Shown one piece after another: positions 1 to 5,918 of a stretch of DNA of 6,237 nt. This stretch comes from an uncultured Oscillospiraceae bacterium (lineage in GTDB: Bacteria > Bacillota > Clostridia > Oscillospirales > Oscillospiraceae), in NCBI GenBank assembly GCA_910585735.1, contig CAJUEU010000070.1, forward strand, positions 1 to 6,237. The letters run 5' to 3'. The notes under the pieces are model-generated. The model was not told where the DNA came from. It was given only the letters and a program-made list of their open reading frames with translations, and searched no databases. Every line of letters begins with the position of its first letter. Within the stretch, counting starts at the first letter, position 1. The position numbers and the translations under genes are program-made.

Positions 1-8
1 AGAATAAG

Positions 9-120
9 TTCTTCGGGGCAGGGTGTGATTCCCTACCGGCGGTATAGTCCGCGAACCTTGGAAACAAGGCCGACCCGGCGAAATTCCGGGACCGACAGTA
101 TAGTCTGGATGAGAGAAGAA
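9..120 (+). ncRNA. FMN riboswitch (RFN element)
   Basis: The sequence matches the conserved RFN aptamer. The closing P1 helix pairs TTCTTC (9-14) with GAAGAA (115-120). It is followed by the conserved core GGGGCAGGGTGTGATTCCCT (15-34) and the ACCGGCGGTATAGTCCGCGA segment (35-54). CCTTG/CAAGG (56-60/65-69) forms the variable hairpin and CCCGG/CCGGG (74-78/86-90) the next stem. The 3' conserved segment GACAGTATAGTCTGGATGAG spans about 94-113. Known RFN elements bind flavin mononucleotide and shut off riboflavin synthesis or uptake genes when FMN is plentiful. Here the aptamer is followed by an intrinsic terminator and then ribU, so control is most likely transcriptional. The promoter lies left of the window. 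Confidence 0.97.
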
Positions 121-179
121 TGAAGTGTATTGATCCTCCCGCGCTCCAGCGGCAGCGCTGGGACGATATACTGAAACAC

Positions 180-212
180 AGCCCTGAAGCCTATGCGCTT
201 CAGGGCTTTTTT
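180..212 (+). terminator. Riboswitch-controlled leader terminator
   Basis: An 11-bp perfect stem, AGCCCTGAAGC (180-190) with GCTTCAGGGCT (197-207), has a 6-nt loop and runs into six T residues (207-212). It sits 60 nt after the FMN aptamer and 65 nt before the ribU start, as expected for the expression platform of a transcriptional riboswitch. Its 5' arm (181-189) is also complementary, with one G-U pair, to aptamer bases 11-19. Aptamer closure and terminator disruption would therefore be mutually exclusive. A separate hairpin (CCAGCG 146-151 / CGCTGG 156-161) lies between the aptamer and the terminator. Confidence 0.9.
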
Positions 213-276
213 CCAAAGAACTTGTATCTGCCAGGGACCCTTTCCCGCACATTTATCAAGTTTGGAGGAACCAAAA

Positions 277-897
277 ATGAAGAAAAACTGGACTGTTCCA
301 AAAATTACCTATACCGCCCTTTTGGCGGCGGTAGCCGGCGTGCTCATGTCGCTGGAATTTTCCGTGCCCCTGATGCCTGTGTTCTACAAGGTGGATTTCA
401 GCGATGTGCCCGCGGTCATTGCGCTGTTTGCCATGGGACCTGCCTCCGGCCTGGCCGTGGAGGTGGTCAAGGTCCTCATTAAGGTAGTCACAGTGGGGAC
501 CAATTCGAATTTTGTAGGCGAGTTTGCCAATCTGGTCAGCATTGCCCTGTTCATCCTCCCCATATGGCTGCTCTCCAAAAAGACTGGGACCACCCAAAGA
601 GGGACCGCAGCTACTCTGGCTGTCAGCTGTGTTGTCCGAACTGCCTGGAGCTGCTTCTGCAACGCCTTTATTACCTTGCCCCTCTATGCCGCCTCCTACG
701 GACTTCCCCTGGATGAGGTGGTTCGGATGGTCTCGGCTGTCAATCCGGCTATTCAGGATCTGACCGGGTTCATTATTATGGCCACCATCCCCTTCAACCT
801 GCTGAAATACACCCTCAACTATATCATCGCCCACCTTCTCTACCACCGGCTGACTGCTTCCGTCCCCTTCCTTCAGAAGCTTCAGGTAAGTCATTAA
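277..897 (+). CDS. ribU: ECF transporter riboflavin-binding S component RibU
   Basis: This 206-residue, very hydrophobic protein has about six membrane segments and the size of ECF S components. In the known family, RibU binds riboflavin in the cytoplasmic membrane and works with a shared EcfA-EcfA'-EcfT energizing module, which is not in this window. Supporting marks are the small-residue AxxxA pattern in the first helix (Ala14-Ala18), the RibU hallmark YKVDFSDVPA at residues 37-46, the GEFAN segment at 81-85 and the PFNLLKYTLN end motif at 172-181. The ATG at 277 is chosen because GGAGGA (264-269) lies 7 nt upstream. An in-frame ATG at 193 falls inside the leader terminator and would add 28 non-membrane residues. 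The FMN riboswitch upstream independently supports riboflavin as substrate. The gene is probably co-transcribed with the amidohydrolase gene that follows. Confidence 0.94.
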   Translation: MKKNWTVPKITYTALLAAVAGVLMSLEFSVPLMPVFYKVDFSDVPAVIALFAMGPASGLAVEVVKVLIKVVTVGTNSNFVGEFANLVSIALFILPIWLLSKKTGTTQRGTAATLAVSCVVRTAWSCFCNAFITLPLYAASYGLPLDEVVRMVSAVNPAIQDLTGFIIMATIPFNLLKYTLNYIIAHLLYHRLTASVPFLQKLQVSH

Positions 898-913
898 AAG
901 GAGGCACCATAGA

Positions 914-1699
914 ATGATCCAGGATTACGCCGGCCTGACCCGTCTGGAGATGGAGCAGCTCGATAAGGAAAAAACCATTGTCATGATCCCCCTGGGGGCC
1001 ACCGAGCAGCACGGCAGCCAGGCTCCTCTGGGAACAGACATGATGATCGCCGCCGCCATGCCCCGTTACATCAAGGAAGAAATGTCCGCCGTAGCCCCGG
1101 ATTTCCCCATGCTGGTTTTCCCGGTGATCCCTGTGGGCCTGAGCGTGGAGCACATGGATTTCTGCGGCTCTGTCACCTTTAAGCCGGACACTTACTACAA
1201 AATACTCTATGAGATCACCGAGAGCATTGCCAGTCATGGGTTCCGAAAGTTCGTTTTTCTGATCTGCCACGGGGGCAACCGTCCCATCGTAGACGCCCTG
1301 GCACGGCAGCTCCGCCATGACCTGGACATCCTGCCCTTTGTCCTGTCCTCAGGCGCCTTCTTTCACCCCGAGGTACAAAAGACAGTCTCTCCGGGGAACC
1401 CCTTTGATTTCCACGGCGGAGAGATGGAGACCTCCATGGTCCTGGCCATCGCTCCCGACACCGTCAAGCTGAAGGATGCCCAGGCCGGGTATAAGACCGC
1501 CTATGAGGGTAAAAAAGCCATCCGTTTTTCCGGGGACCACGCCCTCAACTGGATGGGAAAGGATTTTACCACGGCCGACGGCGAGCCCATCGGCATCGGC
1601 GGGGACCCCAGCGGGGCCACCGCCGAAAAGGGGGAGATCATTTTCCGGGTCAGCGCCAGGGAGCTGATCCAACCCCTTCTGGAGATCCGGGATTGGTGA
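914..1699 (+). CDS. Creatininase-family metal-dependent amidohydrolase
   Basis: This 261-residue soluble protein has the full creatininase-family layout. It carries GATEQHG at residues 28-34 (Glu31 and His33 as likely metal ligands), GTD at 40-42 (Asp42), CHGGN at 118-122 (His119) and HGGEMETS at 167-174 (with Glu170 or Glu172 as a likely ligand). Family members bind two divalent metals and hydrolyse C-N amide bonds in small cyclic or linear substrates. Examples are creatininase, the mycofactocin peptidase MftE, and archaeal ArfB, which removes formate from a riboflavin/F420 precursor. The true substrate cannot be read from sequence. The gene starts 16 nt after ribU with its own AGGAGG site (899-904) and lies before the terminator at 1731, so it should be under FMN-riboswitch control. 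That points to a role in flavin or flavin-precursor salvage, which is inference. A plain creatininase role is less likely given the context. Confidence 0.88.
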   Translation: MIQDYAGLTRLEMEQLDKEKTIVMIPLGATEQHGSQAPLGTDMMIAAAMPRYIKEEMSAVAPDFPMLVFPVIPVGLSVEHMDFCGSVTFKPDTYYKILYEITESIASHGFRKFVFLICHGGNRPIVDALARQLRHDLDILPFVLSSGAFFHPEVQKTVSPGNPFDFHGGEMETSMVLAIAPDTVKLKDAQAGYKTAYEGKKAIRFSGDHALNWMGKDFTTADGEPIGIGGDPSGATAEKGEIIFRVSARELIQPLLEIRDW

Positions 1700-1730
1700 G
1701 CCGTTGTTCGACCGCTAAAACAGCATGCCG

Positions 1731-1771
1731 CAGGGGGAGAGGCACAAGCTTGTGCCTCTCCCCTGTTTTTT
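1731..1771 (+). terminator. Intrinsic terminator of the ribU operon
   Basis: A long stem pairs CAGGGGGAGAGGCACAAG (1731-1748) with CTTGTGCCTCTCCCCTG (1749-1765). It is perfect except for one bulged G and has a very small loop around AGCT. Six T residues follow directly (1766-1771). It begins 31 nt after the amidohydrolase stop codon and about 50 nt before the prfB promoter, so it separates the flavin operon from prfB. Confidence 0.93.
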
Positions 1772-1821
1772 ATCGGTCCAGGGGCCAATTTGATCCCCGG
1801 CGAAAAGAAACAGGATTTTTC

Positions 1822-1850
1822 TTTACAAAAGCATGGGCATCATATATAAT
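1822..1850 (+). promoter_or_regulatory. Sigma-A promoter of prfB
   Basis: TTTACA (1822-1827) and a perfect TATAAT (1845-1850) are separated by exactly 17 nt. Transcription would start near 1856-1858, giving a short leader of about 30 nt before the prfB ATG at 1887. The spacer between the preceding terminator and prfB is otherwise empty. Confidence 0.85.
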
Positions 1851-1886
1851 ACCTTTGAAAAATCTCAAAGAATGTGAGTGTTTGCT

Positions 1887-3008
1887 ATGCTTCAATTTGA
1901 TGAATATAAGATCAAGCTCAACAACCTGAAGCCGGCTTTGGACGAGCTTGCCCAGGCCCTGGACCTGGAGGCCGCCAAACGGGAGCTGGAAATGCTGGAG
2001 TCCGAAAGCGCCAGTGAAGGCTTTTGGGATGATCTGGAAAAGAGCCAGAAAGCCACCCGGCGGATGAACACTCTCCGGGGCAAGCTGGAGAGCCAGCAGC
2101 GCCGGGAGCGGGAGTGGGACGATATGCTCACCCTCTGTGAGATGGGCAACGAGGAGGAGGACGACTCCCTTCTTCCTGAGCTGGAGGACAGCTTTACCAA
2201 GCTGGAAAAGGAAATGGAGGATGCCCGTCTCTCCACCCTTCTCAACGGGGAATATGACAACAACAACGTGATCCTTACCATTCACGCCGGGGCCGGCGGC
2301 ACCGAGGCTCAGGATTGGGCACAGATGCTCCTGAGAATGTATACCCGCTGGGCCGAGCGGCATGGCTTTGACTGCAAGATCGCCGACGTGACCGACGGAG
2401 ACGAAGCGGGCATCAAATCGGCCACTATCATCATCGAGGGCGAAAATGCCTACGGCCACCTGAAAAGTGAGCACGGCGTCCACCGCCTGGTCCGCATCTC
2501 CCCCTTTGACGCCAACGCCCGGCGGCAGACCTCCTTTGCCGCTCTGGAGGTCATGCCCGAGATCGAGGACGACAATTCCGTTGAGATCCGGGATGAAGAT
2601 TACGAGATGCAGGTCTACCGCTCCTCCGGCGCGGGCGGCCAGCACATCAACAAGACCTCCTCCGCCGTCCGGCTCATCCACAAGGCCACCGGCATTGTGG
2701 TGGCCTGCCAGACCGAGCGCAGCCAGTTCCAGAACAAGGAGACCTGTCTCAAAATGCTCCGAAGCAAGCTGGTGGAGCTGAAAATGCAGCAGCACGCCGA
2801 AAAGATCAGCGACATCAAGGGCGTCCAGCTCAAGATCGAGTGGGGCAGCCAGATCCGTTCCTATGTCTTTATGCCCTATCAGCTGGTGAAGGACAACCGC
2901 ACCGGCTATGAGACCAGCAATGTGGGCGGCGTCATGGACGGGGACCTGGACGGCTTTATCAACGCTTACCTCACCGCCAACGCCACCGGCAACTGGGCCA
3001 CAAAATAG
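1887..3008 (+). CDS. prfB: Peptide chain release factor 2 (RF2)
   Basis: RF2 releases finished proteins at UGA and UAA codons by triggering peptidyl-tRNA hydrolysis on the ribosome. This 373-residue form has the acidic helical N-terminal domain, the RF2-specific stop-recognition tripeptide SPF at residues 205-207 and the catalytic GGQ at 250-252, within SSGAGGQHINKTSSAVRL. These positions equal those of E. coli RF2. Residue 246 is Ser, one of the residues usual there in bacteria. The ATG at 1887 is preferred because MLQFDEYK resembles the N-terminus I recall for clostridial RF2. An in-frame GTG at 1878 would add three residues. The ribosome-binding site is weak: GTGA at 1874-1877, 9 nt upstream. 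The frame is continuous, so the +1 programmed frameshift (CUUUGA after an internal Shine-Dalgarno) found in most bacterial prfB genes is absent. The stop is UAG, which RF2 does not read. The gene has its own promoter and terminator. Confidence 0.97.
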   Translation: MLQFDEYKIKLNNLKPALDELAQALDLEAAKRELEMLESESASEGFWDDLEKSQKATRRMNTLRGKLESQQRREREWDDMLTLCEMGNEEEDDSLLPELEDSFTKLEKEMEDARLSTLLNGEYDNNNVILTIHAGAGGTEAQDWAQMLLRMYTRWAERHGFDCKIADVTDGDEAGIKSATIIIEGENAYGHLKSEHGVHRLVRISPFDANARRQTSFAALEVMPEIEDDNSVEIRDEDYEMQVYRSSGAGGQHINKTSSAVRLIHKATGIVVACQTERSQFQNKETCLKMLRSKLVELKMQQHAEKISDIKGVQLKIEWGSQIRSYVFMPYQLVKDNRTGYETSNVGGVMDGDLDGFINAYLTANATGNWATK

Positions 3009-3039
3009 GACCTGTCTATCCTCCGCAACTAACGCAATG

Positions 3040-3076
3040 CCGGGCCGTCCTCCCCCAGGACGGCCCGGTCTTTTTT
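3040..3076 (+). terminator. Intrinsic terminator of prfB
   Basis: A 12-bp perfect GC-rich stem, CCGGGCCGTCCT (3040-3051) with AGGACGGCCCGG (3057-3068), has a CCCCC loop. It is followed by TC and six T residues (3071-3076). It lies 31 nt after the prfB stop codon and ends that transcription unit. Confidence 0.95.
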
Positions 3077-3209
3077 CCTCCTGAAGCAAAGCAAAAAAAC
3101 GCCGAAAAACTCCATAGACAAAAAGTAAACAAAAATTTCGTGAAAAATCTCAAATAATCTTCTGTTTTAGAAAAGAGGCAAAATTTTTTCTTTTTTCATA
3201 TAATTTGGG
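3077..3209. other. AT-rich non-coding spacer
   Basis: This stretch is strikingly AT-rich compared with the GC-rich genes on both sides and holds A- and T-runs (for example 3181-3196). I see no credible reading frame or stable hairpin. It contains a copy of a 14-nt sequence (3141-3154) also found at the expected prfB transcription start (1856-1869). A run of this composition upstream of a promoter could act as an UP-element or bent DNA, but that is inference. Confidence 0.5.
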
Positions 3210-3238
3210 TTGAAATTAGGATTCAAATAGGGTACAAT
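3210..3238 (+). promoter_or_regulatory. Sigma-A promoter of the trmL-pgk-tpiA-gpmI unit
   Basis: TTGAAA (3210-3215) and TACAAT (3233-3238) are separated by 17 nt and preceded by A/T-rich tracts that could serve as an UP-element. Transcription would start near 3245. The leader is only about 22 nt and contains the strong AGGAGGT site (3254-3260), so no long regulatory leader is present. Confidence 0.82.
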
Positions 3239-3266
3239 ATGCGTTGCGAATTTAGGAGGTGGTCTC

Positions 3267-3761
3267 ATGCTCAATATCGTGCTGGTGGAGCCCGAGATCC
3301 ACCCCAATACCGGCAACGTGGCCCGGACCTGCGCCGCCACCGGGGCCCGGCTCCACCTGGTGGAGCCTCTGGGCTTCGACATCAGCGACAAGGCGGTGAA
3401 GCGGGCGGGTCTGGACTACTGGCACCTGGTGGATATCCATGTGTGGCCCAACCTGGAGGCTCTTTTTGAGGCGGAAAAGCCGGAGGATATTTGGCTGGCC
3501 ACCTCCAAGGGGCCCCGCAGTTATGTGGATCCCACCGTGGAATTCCGGGACGGCTGCTGGCTTTTCTTCGGGAAGGAGACCGCCGGACTGTCTGAGGAGT
3601 TCCGCCTGCGGTACGCCCAGCGCTGTATCCGCATCCCCATCCGGGCTGAGGCCCGGTGCCTCAACCTCTCCAACTCGGTGGCTATCGTGGCCTACGAGGC
3701 CCTGCGGCAGCAAGGCTTCCCCGGCCTGAAGGACGCGGGCGAGATGGCCCCGGGGCAATGA
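3267..3761 (+). CDS. trmL: tRNA (cytidine(34)/uridine(34)-2'-O)-methyltransferase TrmL
   Basis: This 164-residue protein is a minimal SPOUT-fold methyltransferase of the TrmL/YibK type. In E. coli, TrmL uses S-adenosylmethionine to 2'-O-methylate the wobble base of two tRNA-Leu species. The three knot motifs are present: the N-terminal PNTGNVARTCAATGA (residues 13-27, with Asn14, Asn17 and Arg20), the FGKETAGL loop (101-108, Glu105) and the C-terminal segment 121-139 containing RCLNLSNSVA, which binds the cofactor. Its length matches TrmL and it has no added RNA-binding domain, unlike TrmH or RlmB. The ATG at 3267 follows AGGAGGT by 6 nt. It is the first gene after the promoter at 3210 and is 49 nt upstream of pgk with no terminator between, so the two are probably co-transcribed. 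Substrate assignment is by family only. Confidence 0.92.
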   Translation: MLNIVLVEPEIHPNTGNVARTCAATGARLHLVEPLGFDISDKAVKRAGLDYWHLVDIHVWPNLEALFEAEKPEDIWLATSKGPRSYVDPTVEFRDGCWLFFGKETAGLSEEFRLRYAQRCIRIPIRAEARCLNLSNSVAIVAYEALRQQGFPGLKDAGEMAPGQ

Positions 3762-3810
3762 CACGCAGATCCATCTTTTACCTTAAAATATTGCAAGGAG
3801 GTCAAAGAGT

Positions 3811-5079
3811 ATGAACTACAACAAGAAAACCGTCAAGGACGTGGACGTGAAGGGCAAGAAGGTCCTGCTCCGCTGCGACTTCAATGTCCCTCAGGACAAG
3901 AAGACCGGCGAGATCACCGACGACAAGCGGATCCGCGCCGCTCTGCCCACCATCCAGTACCTGCTGGAGGGCGGCGCTGCCGTCATCGCCTGCTCTCACC
4001 TGGGCAAGCCTGAGCCCAGCTTTGAGAAGTGGGTAAAGAAGCAGACCGAGAAGGGCAAGGACCCCGCTGAGCTCACCGAGGAGAAGTGGCAGAAGTCCCT
4101 GAAGGCTCTGACCCTGGCTCCCGTGGCCGAGCGGCTGAGCCAGCTCCTGGGCAAACCGGTGCAGATGGCCGCCGATGTGGTGGGCCCCGACGCCACCGCC
4201 AAGGCCGCCGCTCTCCAGAGCGGCGAGATCCTCCTTCTGGAGAACACCCGCTGGGAGAAGGGCGAGACCAAGAACGATCCCGCCACCGCCAAGGCCCTGG
4301 CCGACATGGCCGAGCTTTACGTGTCCGACGCCTTCGGCGCCGTTCACCGTGCCCACGCCTCCACCGCCGGCGTGGCCGAGTACCTCCCCGCTGTTTCCGG
4401 CTTCCTCATTCAAAAGGAGCTGGAGATCATCGGCGGCGCCCTGGCCGCGCCCAAGCGCCCGCTGGTGGCCATTCTGGGCGGAAGCAAGGTCTCCTCCAAG
4501 ATCGGTGTCATCAACAACCTGCTGGAGATCGCCGACACCATCATCATCGGCGGCGGCATGGCTTACACCTTCTCGGCCGCCCAGGGGGGCACCGTGGGCG
4601 ACTCCCTGCTGGAGGAGGATTGGAAGGCTTATTCTCTGGAGATGATCGAGAAGGCCAAGCAGAAGGGCGTGAAGCTGCTGCTGCCTGTGGATACCGTCAT
4701 TGCCGACGCCTTCGATCCCGACGCCAACTCCCAGGTGGTAAAGGCCGGAGAGATCCCCAACGGCTGGCAGGGTCTGGACATCGGGCCCGAGACCGTGAAG
4801 CTTTACTGCGACGCCGTGAAGGACGCGGGCACCGTTATCTGGAACGGCCCCATGGGCGTCTTTGAGTTCGAGAAGTTCGCCGTGGGCACCAAGGCTGTGG
4901 CCGAGGCTCTGAGCAAGACCGACGCCATCACCATCATCGGCGGCGGCGACAGCGCGGCCGCTGTCCAGCAGCTTGGCTACGCCGACAAGATGACCCACAT
5001 CTCCACCGGCGGCGGCGCCTCCCTGGAATTCATGGAAGGCAAGGAGCTGCCCGGCGTCGCTTGCCTTTTGGACGCCTGA
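3811..5079 (+). CDS. pgk: Phosphoglycerate kinase
   Basis: This cytosolic glycolytic enzyme transfers the acyl phosphate of 1,3-bisphosphoglycerate to ADP, yielding ATP and 3-phosphoglycerate. Family motifs appear in order: RCDFNVP (residues 21-27), SHLGKP (62-67), LENTRW (143-148), the SDAFGAVHRAHAS substrate loop (172-184), GGSKVSSKIGV (223-233), WNGPMGVFE (344-352), GGGDSAAA (377-384) and STGGGASLEF (398-407). At 422 residues it is longer than the usual roughly 390-400. The excess is a lysine/glutamate-rich segment at about residues 68-98, between SHLGKP and the LAPVAERL helix. The ATG is preceded by AAGGAGGT (3795-3802). Codon use is strongly biased to GC-ending codons, as expected for a highly expressed gene. 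trmL lies upstream and tpiA starts 55 nt downstream. Confidence 0.98.
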   Translation: MNYNKKTVKDVDVKGKKVLLRCDFNVPQDKKTGEITDDKRIRAALPTIQYLLEGGAAVIACSHLGKPEPSFEKWVKKQTEKGKDPAELTEEKWQKSLKALTLAPVAERLSQLLGKPVQMAADVVGPDATAKAAALQSGEILLLENTRWEKGETKNDPATAKALADMAELYVSDAFGAVHRAHASTAGVAEYLPAVSGFLIQKELEIIGGALAAPKRPLVAILGGSKVSSKIGVINNLLEIADTIIIGGGMAYTFSAAQGGTVGDSLLEEDWKAYSLEMIEKAKQKGVKLLLPVDTVIADAFDPDANSQVVKAGEIPNGWQGLDIGPETVKLYCDAVKDAGTVIWNGPMGVFEFEKFAVGTKAVAEALSKTDAITIIGGGDSAAAVQQLGYADKMTHISTGGGASLEFMEGKELPGVACLLDA

Positions 5080-5082
5080 GTT

Positions 5083-5111
5083 TTGAGCGTGATCCCCAAC
5101 AAATATACAAT
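5083..5111 (+). promoter_or_regulatory. Possible internal promoter for tpiA
   Basis: TTGAGC (5083-5088) and TACAAT (5106-5111) are 17 nt apart, directly after the pgk stop codon and within a short AT-rich gap. The -10 matches the one proposed for trmL, but the -35 is weaker. It could let tpiA and gpmI be transcribed without trmL-pgk. No terminator is visible between pgk and tpiA, so read-through is also expected. Confidence 0.42.
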
Positions 5112-5134
5112 ATCAATATAAGGAGCATATCCCA

Positions 5135-5908
5135 ATGAACCGTCGTTACCGCAAAACCATCATTGCCGGAAACTGGAAGATGAACAAGACCCTCACCGAA
5201 ACCAAGGCTTTTGCCGAGGAGTTCAAGCCTTTGGTGGGCCGCCCCAAGTGGTGCGAGGTGGTCCTGTGTGTGCCCTACGTGAACCTCCAGGCCGCCGTCC
5301 GTCTGTTCAAGGACAGCAAGGTATCCATCGGCGCTGAGAGCTGCCACTACGAGTCCACCGGCGCGTTTACCGGCGAGGTCTCCGCCGAGATGCTCAAGGA
5401 GATCGGTGTAAAATACGTCATCATCGGCCACTCTGAGCGCCGCCAGTACTACAACGAGACCGACTTCACCGTCAACAAGAAGGTGAAGGCCGCTCTGGAG
5501 GCCGGCCTGCGGCCCATCGTCTGCGTGGGCGAAAGCCTGGAGCAGCGGGAGCTGGGGGTCACCATGGACCACATCACCTACCAGGTTCGGTGCGCCCTGG
5601 CCGGCGTGCCCGCCGAGAAGATGCGCCACGTGATCTTTGCCTATGAGCCCATCTGGGCCATCGGCACCGGCAAGACCGCCACCTCGGCCGAGGCCCAGGA
5701 GGTCTGCGAGGGGATCCGCACCATCATCCGCAAGAAGTACGGTGCCCGGGTGGCCCGGAGCGTCACCATCCAGTACGGCGGTTCCATGAATCCCAAGAAC
5801 GCCCAGGAGCTGCTGGCCCAGCCCGACGTAGACGGCGGCCTCATCGGCGGCGCCTCCCTGAAGCCCGACCAGTTCATGGAGATCGTCAACGCTGCAAATC
5901 AAGATTGA
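5135..5908 (+). CDS. tpiA: Triose-phosphate isomerase
   Basis: The enzyme interconverts dihydroxyacetone phosphate and glyceraldehyde 3-phosphate in the cytosol. At 257 residues it has the normal length for a single TIM barrel. Active-site residues are present: Asn13 and Lys15 in AGNWKMN, catalytic His99 in IIGHSERR, catalytic base Glu171 in the YEPIWAIGTGKTAT loop (170-183), and the phosphate-binding YGGSMNP (214-220) and GGLIGGASL (234-242) segments. One oddity is GAESC at 66-70, where the family normally has GAQN, so Gln and Asn are replaced by Glu68 and Ser69. The ATG is preceded by AAGGAG (5120-5125). The gene lies between pgk and gpmI in a common glycolytic order. Confidence 0.98.
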   Translation: MNRRYRKTIIAGNWKMNKTLTETKAFAEEFKPLVGRPKWCEVVLCVPYVNLQAAVRLFKDSKVSIGAESCHYESTGAFTGEVSAEMLKEIGVKYVIIGHSERRQYYNETDFTVNKKVKAALEAGLRPIVCVGESLEQRELGVTMDHITYQVRCALAGVPAEKMRHVIFAYEPIWAIGTGKTATSAEAQEVCEGIRTIIRKKYGARVARSVTIQYGGSMNPKNAQELLAQPDVDGGLIGGASLKPDQFMEIVNAANQD

Positions 5909-5918
5909 GAAGCGCGGA

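Noticed and set aside
120..482. Open frame overlapping the riboswitch leader and the ribU start
   Set aside because: It runs through the leader terminator and then reads ribU in another frame; the product is low-complexity and has no ribosome-binding site.
2503..2510. CTTTGAC inside prfB resembling the RF2 frameshift site
   Set aside because: It lies in the SPF codons (CCC TTT GAC), not in the required CTT-TGA frame, and about 180 codons too far downstream.
1770..3089. Long minus-strand open frame (439 codons) opposite prfB
   Set aside because: It mirrors the prfB codon bias, spans both prfB promoter and terminator, and gives no recognisable domain. It is a GC-bias shadow.
3171..3196. AAAAGA...TCTTTT with T-runs as a terminator in the spacer before trmL
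   Set aside because: The stem is short and entirely weak A-T pairs with a 12-nt loop; a real GC-rich terminator already exists at 3040-3076.
3199..3204. Second perfect TATAAT upstream of trmL
   Set aside because: No acceptable -35 lies 16-18 nt upstream; the TTGAAA/TACAAT pair nearer the gene is better.
3758..3789. ATGACA / TAAAAT as a pgk promoter
   Set aside because: The spacing is 20 nt and both boxes are poor, so co-transcription from the trmL promoter is the simpler reading.
3802..4998. Long minus-strand open frame opposite pgk
   Set aside because: Gly/Leu/Ala-rich product that mirrors highly biased pgk codons; no family motifs.
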